A DNA stretch of 64,000 nt from Ursus arctos (GCF_023065955.2 NW_026623089.1:31836767-31900766); one strand, 5' to 3'; shown: positions 37,871-48,631, counted from the first letter of the stretch. Numbers and translations are program-made. Notes: a model not told the origin generated them from the letters alone.

Positions 37871-38454
37871 AGGAATTACCGTAGTAGGGTCCAAGCAACT
37901 ATCAATCCGAACTACCTGGGGACAACTCAGGGTAGCTGGCAGAGTTCCTTGGAAGAAATAAGCTGCCTCAAAAAGGACTGACCTTCCCCTTCCCAATACG
38001 CTTGGAGATGGGTAACAGATGTGTCACCTCAAAATCTCCAAATGTTTCCACTCTTCCCTAAGCTTTCCCACCACAACATACTAACTTTGAAATGTATGAG
38101 TGAGCCAAGCTAAACATTTCATGAACTTAAACTAAAAAATTGGCTTTGCCTGTAAGTTCCTTACAACAATAAAAGACACAAATATTTTAATCCTTCTCAA
38201 TATTCCCTCCTTTCAGTTCCTTCTCAGATTTGCTTTTTAGTCAAAGCTTCAAGACTTCTGGAAATTTTAGATAATGTTACAGTCCACTTTAATTCCCATA
38301 CAACCCCAAACACCAATTATGTTTAAAAATCTACTACACAAATTGTGTAATGTTTCTTCAAGTAGTACACAAAAATCCACTCATCTCTTCCTTTCTTTAA
38401 ACCAATGGATTTCAGTGATGAAGCTGGGGATGGGACTGCGGCTGTCATACTAAA
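37871..38454. other. Intron 1 DNA without recognisable features
   Basis: Nothing supportable on either strand. Confidence 0.4.
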
Positions 38455-38700
38455 GTTTGAATAATAACATTTGAACCTTCACTATATGCCAGATAAGAAA
38501 TACAACACACCTAGAACATTATCTCATGGACAATCTCATGAGGTAGGTATCACCATTATCCTTACTTTATGGATGAGTTGCCTAAGATCTAGAGGGGTCA
38601 AGTAACTTATGCAGAATCATATAGCAGATAAGCTAATTCAAACCAAGGCAGTCTAACTCCAGAACCAGCACTTTTAACACTACACTATCCCATATTTTGA
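38455..38700 (+). repeat. MIR SINE
   Basis: CACCATTATCCTTACTTTAT, GTCAAGTAACTTATGCAGAA and AGGCAGTCTAACTCCAGAAC follow the MIR core and 3' part in order. Confidence 0.75.
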
Positions 38701-39121
38701 ACATGCCATCTGCCAAAAAAGCAAGTCCCCTGAATTTAACAAGGTAGGAGTTGTGGATTCTGGAGAAACTAATTTTTAAAAATGTGCTTTTAGGTGATTT
38801 TGAAGTATAACAAAAGCTTGGAATTATTGCACTAGATTATTAGTTCGCCAAAGTAGAACACTGGCAACCTTTGAGATAATAACTCATGGTCCGGAAGCTA
38901 AGGTCTCAAATTCCACTACATTGATCAACTAGAATTTACTTACCTATTTTCTCTTCTACTCCAAAGAAATTATAAGAAAAAAAATCTAGAATTTTCTAAT
39001 TAGAACTGCTGGTCTATACTATCTATATACAAGAAACTGAACAAAGATTACTGATGTTCAGCATGATTATTCTGGGGCAGAATTAGACCTTTACTAAAAC
39101 AAATGTGCAAGGTAGAATTTA

Positions 39122-39573
39122 TTTTTTTTTCATTGAAGCATTTTATTTGCACATATGTATTACATCCCTAGAAAAAGAATCCTGGGATTTTCCCTCCTGT
39201 GTGTTTTCGACTTCCTTATTCATGGTCCATGATGCCAGCTGAGGTTGTCAGTACAATGAAACCAAACTAGGGGGATCAGAGCCGATTATTCTGCCATTTT
39301 TCTATATCTTTGAGTTGTACATCAAATCTGGGGCTGATTCCATACTTGTTTAACCTGCCCATGAGGTTCACAACAATTTTCCCAGCTCTGTGATCACCAC
39401 TGATTTCAGATTCGCCAGTGTAACCACGCTGCTGCATCACAGTTAGAAACTGGATGCATGATCTCTAAGAACTTGGTGTTTGCCTCTTTTCTGCATTGTT
39501 AATGCTCTTGAGAGCATCTGCCAGGACATTCATGTGCACCATTATGGAGGCATGGAAAGATGGTGGAAAGAGT
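39122..39573 (-). pseudogene. RPS15A: RPS15A processed pseudogene
   Basis: The minus strand reads as the mRNA of ribosomal protein S15a: an ATG at 39542-39540 gives [20 protein letters not shown], close to the parent N-terminus, and the end keeps the GFFF-stop codons at 39168-39170. A roughly 2-base loss after codon 20 shifts the frame into a stop (TAG), a further short deletion removes part of the next segment, and another TAA occurs near the end, so it cannot make the protein (about 375 bases against the 393 of the parent CDS). It lacks introns, has an AATAAA at 39147-39142 and an A-tail (T-run at 39122-39130), and is flanked by 16-base direct repeats with one mismatch (39106-39121 and 39574-39589). 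These are the hallmarks of L1-mediated retroposition. It lies in TBC1D12 intron 1 in the sense direction. Confidence 0.93.
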
Positions 39574-39754
39574 TGCAAGGCAGAATTTAGAGTTGGAGAT
39601 ATTTCTATTCTGGCAACTTTCTCATTTTAAGGATGAAACAAACATCCTGTTTTTTAAAGCACCATCTTTAACTCAGTTCACATTTGTAATAGTTAGCTGG
39701 CAAAATTTTAGGTCTACAAGAGTATTGCAAGAAAATCATGTGATATAATATCAC

Positions 39755-39905
39755 AGTATATTGGAGCTGGAAGAGACTCTGAATCTCCTAATTTCACAGA
39801 TGAGGAAACTGAAGTCTACAAATTTAGTTATTTGCCCAAGGTCACACAATTATTTAATGGCAGAAGAAGCTACCCAGGACAAAAATCAAATTTCTCATTT
39901 CTCAA
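39755..39905 (+). repeat. MIR SINE
   Basis: TTGGAGCTGGAAGAGACTCT, TTTCACAGATGAGGAAACTG and TGCCCAAGGTCACACAATTA are the conserved MIR core. Confidence 0.75.
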
Positions 39906-40056
39906 GCCAATAGCATTTTACTACACCAAAAGTTATGTTTTTGTTTGTAAACTTCTTATGATTCGTAGAAATCAGTATATTCGCTTCAAGCCCTACGAAT
40001 CACATCTTTACTCTAGTTGTTTTTTTGTGTGTTTTTGTTTTTGTTTTGTTTTGTTT

Positions 40057-40229
40057 TTTAAAGATTTTTCCTATTTGAGAGAGAGAGAGAGAGCACAAGT
40101 GGGGAGGAGAGGGAGAAGCAGGCTCCCCGCTAAGCAGGGAGCCAGATGTGGGACTTGATCCCAAGACCCTGGGATCATGACCCAAGCCAAAGGCAAAAGG
40201 CTTAACTGACTGAGCCACCCAGGCACCCT
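40057..40229 (-). repeat. can-SINE, inverted
   Basis: Preceded by a (TTTTG)n-rich tail at 40,020-40,056; ends GAGCCACCCAGGCACCC. Confidence 0.9.
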
Positions 40230-40744
40230 CTCGTTCTGATTGTTTTATTCATTCGCTATCTGACTGTAGGCAAATAATTGTAAAATAAAAATAAATCCTA
40301 CCCTCAGTAGGTCACAGGAATATTTCCAGAATTAGAAAATGCACATCAATATAACTTTGGAAAAATATGAAATTATGTAGAATTAAGATATGCTTTCATA
40401 ATTTTTTCCAGAGGCAAATAGGTAGGTACTGGTTGTTAAATACTGCCTCGAATAGTCTGAACTAAAAAGCCTTGAAAATCAATGCCCTTGGTCCACCTGA
40501 AGAACAGCTAATTACCATGTCTAACTCATTTCCAATATTAAATTAATACCTTACTAGGTGATGTCTAGCAAATAAAAGGTTTCTCTGATGAACAGCACTG
40601 TTGATTTCCATAGGATATTAAACGATGAATAAAGTGATCCCTGAAGTCCCTTCTGCTTTAAACATTTCTGATTGTACAGTAAAACACAACTGCTCCCCAA
40701 ATAAAAATCTTTTAGTCAATATCTCTATGCTGAATAAAGTGTGA

Positions 40745-40920
40745 AGTTTAATTAATAGCAATGTACAAATGCTGGTTTCTTAGTTATGATAAGTGTACCA
40801 CAGTAATGTGATATTAACAATAGGGGAACTGGGTGAGGAGCATACCAGAAATTTCTACTATCTTTGCAACTTTTCTGTAAATCTAAAACTATCCAAAAAA
40901 AAAAAAAAAAAAAGGATTTA
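40745..40920 (+). mobile_element. L1 3' end fragment
   Basis: ATGATAAGTGTACCACAGTA, AGGGGAACTGGGTGAGGAGC and CTTTTCTGTAAATCTAAAAC match an older L1M 3' end, with an A-run of about 19. Confidence 0.7.
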
Positions 40921-41091
40921 AAAAGTAAAGTAAATCTCTATGCCCATTTTTAATAGTAGAGAAAATTTCTACCAAACAAGTAACTCCAAGTTAGCACTGG
41001 AGTAATAGTCTGCTTTGTCATTGGGATATAGTGCTAAAATGTTTAATTTAGCACTTCAAAATAATATTTAAGCACTTAAAATTATCTTAGT

Positions 41092-41258
41092 CTCAGGGTG
41101 CCTGGGTAGCTCAGCTGGTTAAGCGTCTGACTCTTGATTTCAGCTCAGGTCATGATCTCAGGGTTCTGAGATTGAGCCCCATGTCTGCTCTGTGCTGGGC
41201 CTGGCACCTGCATGAGATTCTCTCTTTCCCTCTCCCTCTGCCCCTCCCCCCATTATCT
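41092..41258 (+). repeat. can-SINE lacking an A-tail
   Basis: Head GGTGCCTGGGTAGCTCAGCT; ends in the C-rich body at CCCTCCCCCC with no AAATAAA tail. TAAAATTATCTTAGT at 41077-41091 and 41259-41273 flanks it perfectly. Confidence 0.88.
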
Positions 41259-41273
41259 TAAAATTATCTTAGT

Positions 41274-42082
41274 TTCAGAAAAATTGGAGTTTCTCAGTAT
41301 TTTCTACCTGATTTATATTTAGATTATCACATTTCTAACCATCCACCCTAAAACCATGAATTTCTAAGGTAATGTCCTTGAACCAGAGCTGGATTTCCAG
41401 TGGTTTAGTGTTCTGTGTTTTAAGAAAACACCGGATTGGGGGGAGGGGTGGGAGAAGTGGGTATCAAACACAGGGAACAAATACAAAAGGCTCTTGAGCC
41501 ATTAGCTCCTCAATCTAATATAATGGGTAGCTTCACAACACTCTAAAATCTTAAAAAGAGCCTTATTTTTATTCTAGAACAATAAATTACATATTATTTT
41601 CAGCTTTTCTAAAAATTTCAAATATTTTAATTATAACATATAAATAATGTCCAAAGGAGTTTCATTAGTGACACAGAAAAGAATATTTTCACAGTTTTTA
41701 TAATCTCTTGCAATAACAAAAATTTAATACTTATATCAAAATATTCCTTCATTCTCCTTACAAATAATTATACCGCACATGTACTAAAGAAATGCTTGAT
41801 TTGTGGAGCTATAAAAATCTTTTAAAACTTATCAGAAATTTGATATTTTGCCTCTTCTTTATTGAAATGTTGAAAAAGGAATATTTTGAGAAATAGGTTT
41901 TTATTTTAGTTGGTTGGGAGGAATACACGCTGTGGAACAAATAAGGGAGCCCTATCTGACAGAGGTCTATGATGGTTCAGTCAGGTGTATTATGATTTTG
42001 CCAACTAGCATAAATTCTAGGTGGAAAAAGGAGCGTGGATGATTTTGTTGTTTCTGAGAACCTTAAATAAAGAAAAATTGTA
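41274..42082. other. Intron 1 DNA without recognisable features
   Basis: Nothing supportable. Confidence 0.4.
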
Positions 42083-42216
42083 TGGGACGTCTGGGTGGAT
42101 CAGACAGTTAAGAGTCTGACTCTTGATCTCAGCTCAGGTCTTGATCTCTGGGGGGTGAGTTCAAGCCCCAGGTTGGGTGTGGAGACTACGTAATAAAATA
42201 GAAAATTTTAAAAAAG
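42083..42216 (+). repeat. Short SINEC-type element
   Basis: GGGACGTCTGGGTGGATCAG head, GTGAGTTCAAGCCCCAGGTT, A-rich end. Confidence 0.85.
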
Positions 42217-42836
42217 GAAATCACTAAAACAGCCTTTAGTCTTCCTTATTCAGCCTACCTGTAATAAAAAGAGTTTTGTGAAAATAATCTTTTAGCACAA
42301 TATTTAGTAAGTTTCAGAAGTCAATAATTATAGAAAAAGCTACATGGATCTGTATGTTTCATAATCTATAATGTCAATTCTCTTTTTAAAAGGAAGGAAG
42401 AAATCTTCAATACTTTCTTCTCTACCTTAGCTATGCCCCTTAAGGCCACCAAATTCTCATGATTCACATGAAGACTCTGTAAAAAAAATTATCAGCACTA
42501 CCTGGCAACAGATACCTGTGTGTTTCTAAATAACAGTAACTGTGCCAGTGCAATCTGAACAAAACTCAAAAGTATTAAATGGCTTAAAAAGTACATCTAC
42601 AAAGGGTGTACCTATCTAAAAAAATAAACCTTTCTAGTTTGAAAAAAAATTAAGACATGGATTTGCTTGAAGTACCCATAAAAATAACTTAAATTTATTT
42701 TATTTTTGAAAGAGTAATAAACAGATCCTTAAAGAACAAAGGCTAGCCTGGAAACACTTGATAAATATTTAAGTTTTCATCTCCTTCTTACTGCTAAGTT
42801 GGTGGCAGTAGGGGTAGTGTACCCACCTAGCATTTT
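42217..42836. other. Intron 1 DNA without recognisable features
   Basis: Nothing supportable. Confidence 0.4.
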
Positions 42837-43043
42837 TTTTTTTTTTGAAGATTTACTTATTTATTTGAGAGACAGAGAGAGCATACAAGAGCAGTGGAGG
42901 GGCAGAGGGGGTGGGAGAGAATCTCAAGCAGACTCCCCAATGAGCATGGGGCCGGATACAGGGCTGGATCCCACAACCCTGAGATCATGACCTGAGCAGA
43001 AACCAAGAATCCAAGCTCAAATGACTGAGCCATCCAGGTGCTC
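42837..43043 (-). repeat. can-SINE with 15-base TSD
   Basis: Inverted; head end GAGCCATCCAGGTGCTC. CCCACCTAGCATTTT at 42822-42836 and 43044-43058, perfect. Confidence 0.93.
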
Positions 43044-43058
43044 CCCACCTAGCATTTT

Positions 43059-43574
43059 AAACATTTATGAACAGGAAAAGACAAAGGATCTGAGGGAATA
43101 TTACTTGTGGGGCTCCCATGGTCAAGTCACCATTCACAGAGAGAGGCCCAGGTAAAGCTGAAGCAAGCCCCCAACAGGGACTAAACTAGAACTCACCTCA
43201 TCTGGAAAAGAAGGAAAGGAAAAGAAGGAAAGTAGGAGATGGAAAGCAGTCCCATCCTGGACCAAATTCCTTTAGCTCCTACAGAATTTCTATCCTACTC
43301 AATGAAGCTTCTGTCAATGATGTGTCTTAACTGAAGTTAACTTTGTAGTAATAGATAAATCGTTGTAAAATGTTCCCCTCTCTTTACTTAAGTTAAAATA
43401 AACATGAAACTATTCCTTAAAAGTATTTCTCTTACAGATTTTTGCCAGGTTAAGAGAAAGAGAGGAAACAGAAGGAAAAGATGGAGGATAATTAGGTGGG
43501 AGAGAAAAAAGCCATAGGTGAATATAAATTGTGATCGAATGTTAACGTGGTCTGGAAATCAGGATACCTGATTT
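43059..43574. other. Intron 1 DNA without recognisable features
   Basis: GA-rich patch at 43,205-43,240; otherwise nothing. Confidence 0.4.
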
Positions 43575-43774
43575 CTTTTTTTTTTTTTAAAGATTTTATT
43601 TATTTATTTGACAGAGAGAGACAGCGAGAAAAGGAACACAAGCAAGGGGAGTATGAGAGTGAGAAGCAGGCTTCCCGCCAAGCAGGGAGCCCAATGCGGG
43701 GCTTGATCCCAGGACTCTGGGATCATGACCTGAGCCGAAGGCAGACGCTTAACGGCTGAGGCACCCAGGCACCC
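43575..43774 (-). repeat. can-SINE, inverted
   Basis: Complete, ends GAGGCACCCAGGCACCCC; flanks AGGATACCTGATTTC and AGGAATCCTGGTTTC are a degraded TSD. Confidence 0.9.
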
Positions 43775-44072
43775 CAGGAATCCTGGTTTCTAATTCCAAC
43801 TCTGCCATTAGCTACCTAAAATACCTTATGTAGACAGTGAACTCACTCATCAAAAAATGAAGTGGCAGTTGGTAGGGGCTGCACCCAAGAACGAGAATAC
43901 ATCCTAGAATAAGATATCCCCAAAGGGATCCCTCATCTGGAGCTCCAGAGTTAAGAATGACAATTGTACACATGAAAGGAAAAAAAAAAAAAAAAACTCT
44001 TAGGTTGTCAAGGCAAAGGAAATTTCTGATCATTCTGCCCGGGGATGGGAGATTTCTTCAAAATTACTCGGG

Positions 44073-44180
44073 GCACCCTGGCACCCTGGGTGGCTCAGTT
44101 AGTTGATCTCTTGATCTCAGCTCAGGTCTTGATCTCAGGGTCATGAGCGCAAGCCTGGAGTGGGCTTACTGACAAAAAAC
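44073..44180 (+). repeat. Short SINEC-type element
   Basis: Head with a small duplication (GGCACCCTGGCACCCTGGGT); AAAATTAC flanks. Confidence 0.8.
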
Positions 44181-46019
44181 AAAATTACACTACCTAGAGA
44201 ATAGTGAAGAGGAAGAGTCTATAAAAGTTGCCAATTCAACACAAACTGAGCAAGGTTCTCGATACCACTGCTAGACTCAGAGATAAATATCATAATCTCT
44301 GCCTTTAAGGTGTTCCGAATCCAGTTAAGGTTTTGGTTAAATGCTAAAAGAAAAATTGTGCCTCTGACTGTGCCCTTTCCCAAGTATGTTGTACAAAGAA
44401 GCAATTGACACCTAGAATCTTGACATTCAGATGTTAATTTAAAAAAATGAGGCTTAGAGAAATTAACTTCATGGTACCTGTTTTCTGACTTCAAGTCCAG
44501 TGCTCTGATACACATGATTAATGTGGCTATATGAATGTCAGCTAGCTATATTAACTGAATCCTTTTAGTCTACAGATTAAAGAAAAAAATTAATATCCCA
44601 AAATTCCTCCCTACTGTTAATATGAAAACCTCTTATAATAGATTTGCTTTGTTATTGTGCATAATTTGCAAGGCTTATATATGTATCTGTCTTCAAACTT
44701 AATACCTACTAACCTGAACTCCACTGTCCAAATCATCTCTATTCCCAATGGTGGCACAAAGCAGGCATTCTGGGTACACTGACTGAATCAGCAATCTCCA
44801 AAGCCCCTTCCAGGTCTAAAATTGCCTGACACCTGACATCAAAACATGACCAAAAAACACCCAAAGTTCACAAATATATAAACTTAGCTCACCTCGCAAA
44901 CTTTTAAAATATTGCCACTATACGCTTTGAGTATATTTTCGTATATTTTTGCAACTACAGACACAAATACAGATCTATTATGTATCTTGTCCTACGAGTA
45001 ACACAAAATTACGATTTCCCAACCTTGATGTAAACAACTTTATAAATTTTTGTAAATTCATACAAAGGAGGGGAAATAAGCGATAATAAAATAGAAAATA
45101 ATTACAATTAGAAAATTGGGGTGTGTCTACAAAAATGCAAACCGATTGTATAATCCTCTAAAACTGGAGCTGCACAATTTGTTTTTTTCATTTCTATCAA
45201 GATCCCTGAAGAGGAAACAAAAACACAGAAGAACTCTGAAAGGGAGAGTTTACAAGTTGGCAATACTTTCTTATTTGCCTAGAGATTAAAAGAAAAAAAA
45301 AGCGTTATCAAGCAGGATCTGACTCCAGGAAAATTGGCATTTCACTAATGTGCAATAGGAGGAGTATTTTATCCCTATCCAAAGCCGTATTCCAAAATCT
45401 GCCATGTCCAGCACCATAACTTAATTTCAAGAGTAACAGGTCAAAACACAAATACAATGGTATCAAAAATTAAAAAGTTGCTGAAAAAACTGTAGGCCTA
45501 TTTGGCAGAAGTAGAGAAAAGGGAGTTTCTAGATAAAGCGCCACAGCAATTTGGCTTCAACGGCTGGGATCAAATTCTAAACTCCAAACTGCATTTTAAT
45601 AAAGGCCACTGAAACAGTTAAACACTGTGTAACACACTCACTTCTAATTTCAAGAATTTCCAAGCCACTTGAATGGATTTAGACTCCACACAAATAGACA
45701 TCTCGGCAAAATGACTTCCCTTTCTCTTTCACAGCCACACCCGTACACACAGACCGCCGCGCCCACCACCACCCCCCACCTCTAATCCTCGTACTACCGA
45801 AAAATAAACTGAGAACCGAGCAAGTTGTCTGCTTTTCCGGAGGAGGCAAAACTGCAGCTGTGGCATTAGCACACTGCCAGGACCTGAATACACGGAAACC
45901 AGGTGTGAATAGCAGGTATATCTCCAGCCCACAGGGGAACTGAAAGATTCGCTCCCCACAAAGTTGGCAACTTCTCCTACAGGCAACACAATGCAGACCC
46001 AGTTCCTCTTCCCCCGGTG
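44181..46019. other. Intron 1 DNA near the donor, no recognisable features
   Basis: No repeat or coding signal that I can support. The last few hundred bases grade into the CpG island. Confidence 0.4.
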
Positions 46020-46157
46020 ACAAATCAAAGCTAAATCCTGACGCCAGCAAACAGCCCGCACGGAGGCGGTCCCCAAGCCGCTCTGGGCCAGCTCCCGGCC
46101 TCGACCTCCGCCCCGGCCCCGAGCCCGCCCCGAGCCCCGGCGCAGCCTGCGCTGTAC

Positions 46158-47104
46158 CTGGCGAAGAAGTCGGCGAAACCGCCGCTCCGTCGAGCCCGGG
46201 CCGAGGTCCCCGCGGCGCCCTGCTCCGCGGCGGGCGCGGGCACCGGCGGCCGGGCTGGGGGCAGGTGGTCGCGGCTCACCTCGAACGTGTTCCGAGAGTT
46301 TACGTGAACGTCCGAGACACCAAGGCGCGACTCAGCGCCAGCGCCCCCGCTAGTCCTCTCGGCCGAGGCGGCGGCGGACGCGCCCTCCTCGGGACCCCCA
46401 GCGCCGGGACCCCCAGCGCCGGCTCCCGGCCGCTCCAAGTCGTCGCTGCTGCTACCGTCGCTGGCCGGGCTGCCCTCCGAACCGCTGCCCGTGCCCTGGG
46501 GCTTGTCAGAGTCCGCCGCTGCTAGGCAGCAGCTCCGCAGCGGGTCTTCGAGCGGCGCGGCCCAGTCGGACGAGCTGCCCGCGCCGTCCGCGCCCTCGTC
46601 GCCAGGCCCCTCCGGGCGGAGGCGGCGGTGGCGCGGATCCCGGCCGCCCGCGCGGGCCAGCCCGCGAGCCTCCTCCAGGTCCCGACAGTCCTGGCCCGGC
46701 AGAAAGCCCGAGTCCCCGTTGGTCATGCCTCTGTGCCGCGGCGCGCGGGCATCCGCCACCTCCGCGCTTCGGTGCTTGGAGCCCGAGCCCCGCAGGCAGG
46801 CGTCCGAGCGCGGAGCTGCCGGGGGCGTTGGGGCGCGGGGCTGGCCAGCGGGGAGTGGACAGTAGCACAGCCCCGGCTCCAGCTGTCCCCCGGCCGCCGC
46901 GAGGTAGCGCCGAAGCAGCTGCCGAGGCGGCGTCTCCTCCTCCTCTTCCTCCTCCTCCTCTGCCGGCGGCTCCATAGCGCCGAGGCCTCCGCCAAAGCCG
47001 CCGGTGGCCCGGATCATCTTCCCGTCCTGGCCCACGGGCTCCGGCGCCGGTACCAACTTGGGGTTTCTTCCCGAGCAGGCTCCGGCATCCTCCGGACCCA
47101 CCAT
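46158..47104 (-). CDS. TBC1D12: TBC1D12 exon 1 coding part (residues 1-315 plus two bases of codon 316)
   Basis: First coding exon of a TBC-domain protein that in other mammals binds active Rab11 on recycling endosomes and affects neurite outgrowth. The translation starts [16 protein letters not shown] and ends GGFADFFA plus a split Arg codon, which I recognise as TBC1D12. An in-frame TAG lies immediately before the ATG, so no upstream in-frame extension is possible. The encoded region is low-complexity and probably disordered: nine consecutive Glu at residues 49-57, then [14 protein letters not shown], long Gly/Ala/Ser/Pro-rich stretches, and a conserved basic-aromatic end ([10 protein letters not shown]). 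The reading frame continues open for 126 bases past the donor, but a CAG|GTACAG donor at 46158/46157 joins it in phase to exon 2 and restores the family sequence. It is very GC-rich, as expected inside the CpG island. The TBC domain is not in the window. Identity is confident; the exact transcription start is not visible. Confidence 0.95.
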
Positions 47105-47279
47105 CTAGGGCTGGGTGAGTGCCGCCCGAGAAGGCGACGGAAGAGTCCCCGGCACAGGCTTGGCCCGGGAACAACCCTAGGGGCTGGGGCCGCGGCGGCC
47201 GCCGCCGCAACGTTCCCAGACCCACCCCTCCTACCCAGGGCTTCGGGCAGTTGCGGGAGGGCGGGCACGCGCCGAAGCT

Positions 47280-47291
47280 CGCGCACGCGCA
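47280..47291. promoter_or_regulatory. NRF1-type binding site
   Basis: CGCGCACGCGCA fits the established NRF1 consensus YGCGCAYGCGCR at every position. It sits about 180 bases upstream of the TBC1D12 ATG inside the CpG island, typical for housekeeping promoters. Binding is inferred, not shown. Confidence 0.6.
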
Positions 47292-47375
47292 AACCCCGGC
47301 CGGGTCAAACCGCGACCTGGAGATTCCGCGAACCATAGAGATAGGAGCTAGAGAGGCCGCTCCCTGACACTCCCG

Positions 47376-47401
47376 CGGCCAATCTGGGATCCGCCATCTG
47401 G
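47376..47401. promoter_or_regulatory. CCAAT box and YY1-like element
   Basis: GGCCAATCTG on the plus strand (NF-Y type) is followed by CCGCCATCTG, whose complement CAGATGGCGG matches the core of YY1 sites. A second inverted CCAAT-like GGTTGGC lies at about 47,413-47,419. Such elements mark CpG-island promoters and suggest transcription starts nearby, about 250-300 bases before the ATG. The position fits TBC1D12 but function is inferred. Confidence 0.5.
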
Positions 47402-47410
47402 ATGTTGGAG

Positions 47411-48420
47411 GCTGGTTGGCTCACTCCGAGCGTGATAATTCTTACAGAGGCACGGGTTTACCTCCCTTAGCAAAAATTCATTGACATACTTAATTTATGG
47501 GAGTAGAATACAGGATATTAGATATAAGTCCTTCCAGCTCCAATTGATCACCAGTATACTTTACTCTTTTTCATGCATCTTCCCTACCGCCATTGCCACA
47601 ATTTAGGGCTTCATCGCTCATATCAACACCCTCCCTTCTCCACTTCATCTTCCACAATACTACCAAAGGAATCTTCCTTATCTAGCACCACGTTTCATCA
47701 CATCGCTTTCTTAAAAATTTCCATTATCACTCAGGGAGTTTGGAAAGGAAGTGGAGTCCGGCGGAGAGGGGCTGTTGAAGTAATTCCAGCACCCTGTGAT
47801 AATGAATTAAAATGGGGTGATCGCCACTGAGTGGAAATGAAAGGCGTTTAAAGTAGAAATCACAAGAGGTGATAAGATATAAGGAGCGATTGAAGAGGTA
47901 GTGACCAGCAATTACTACAAAACTCTTGCGACTGAAACTATGAAGAAATGGGCTTTGGATTGGAAAAAAAAAAACTTGATTAATAGGGAAATATATCTGG
48001 TAAAGTAAAAGACTGGGAATATACAGGATAGAGTTCTAAAACTTGGGTTAGGGCTTAGGTTTGGAGACACGAAGAGTCATCTGCATATTGCAACAAGGTG
48101 AGTCATTAGTGACTTCGCCTGGGAAAGAATAAAGGCAGAGGTGGGGCAGAGGCTCAAAGGTGTTATTATTTCAAGATGGGCAAAGAAGTTGTATTGCAAA
48201 GGATTAAAGAGGAATCAGCTGTAGATAAAATGAAGGGGGAAATATTGGCCATTTGTTCTAGAAGTATGTCAGTGAAGAGAGAGGAAGAAATAGGAGAATG
48301 GGGTAGTAACGAGAGGAAGCAGCATTGCCAAGCCCTTATATTTTTTTCTTATACATGCAAGAAGGAATATAACCTATATATGAGTAACAGTAAAATATGT
48401 AAATAAAATGGACACCCATG
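47411..48420. other. Upstream flank of TBC1D12, no recognisable gene
   Basis: GC content falls sharply past 47,420. No exon of a divergent gene is visible. Some sequence before 48,420 and after 48,631 reads as one old L1-like 3' segment. Confidence 0.4.
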
Positions 48421-48631
48421 GGGGCGCCTGGGTGGCTCAGTCGTTGAGCATCTGCCTTCGGCTCAGGGTGTGATCCCGGAGTCCTAGGATCCAGCCCCAC
48501 ATCAGGCTCCTCTGCTGGGAGCCTGCTTCTTCCTCTCCTACTCCCCCTGCTTGTGTTCCCTCTCTCGCTGGCTGTCTCTCTCTCTGTCAAATAAATAAAT
48601 AAATAAAATCTTAAAAAAAAAAAAAAAAAAA
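48421..48631 (+). repeat. Young can-SINE with 10-base TSD
   Basis: Near-consensus, GGGGCGCCTGGGTGGCTCAG head, 19-base A-tail. GACACCCATG at 48411-48420 and 48632-48641. Confidence 0.94.

Larger units (their letters stand above)
12585..46157 (-). other. TBC1D12: TBC1D12 intron 1
   Basis: A 33,573-base GT-AG intron, donor at 46157-46156 and acceptor at 12586-12585. It contains roughly 30 can-SINEs, several old L1 pieces, an L2 tail, a MaLR LTR, MIR copies and an RPS15A processed pseudogene in the sense direction of the gene. The extent follows from the two exon matches; alternative first exons or internal cassette exons cannot be excluded from sequence alone. Confidence 0.88.
46020..47410. promoter_or_regulatory. 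TBC1D12: CpG island spanning TBC1D12 promoter and exon 1
   Basis: Base composition changes abruptly from AT-rich intron (left of about 46,000) and AT-rich upstream DNA (right of about 47,420) to a GC- and CpG-dense block containing the first exon. No TATA box is evident. This fits a broad, constitutively active mammalian promoter. Boundaries are by eye. Confidence 0.88.

Noticed and set aside
45679..46076. Minus-strand frames downstream of the exon 1 donor
   Set aside because: They lie past the splice donor at 46157 in intron 1 and show no protein family or splice signal of their own.
46628..47338. Long plus-strand open frame (236 codons) opposite TBC1D12 exon 1
   Set aside because: It overlaps the confirmed exon in the GC-rich island where stops are rare, is Arg/Ala/Gly-rich, and shows no family similarity. 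The same holds for the other antisense frames at 46265-46865 and 47119-47367.
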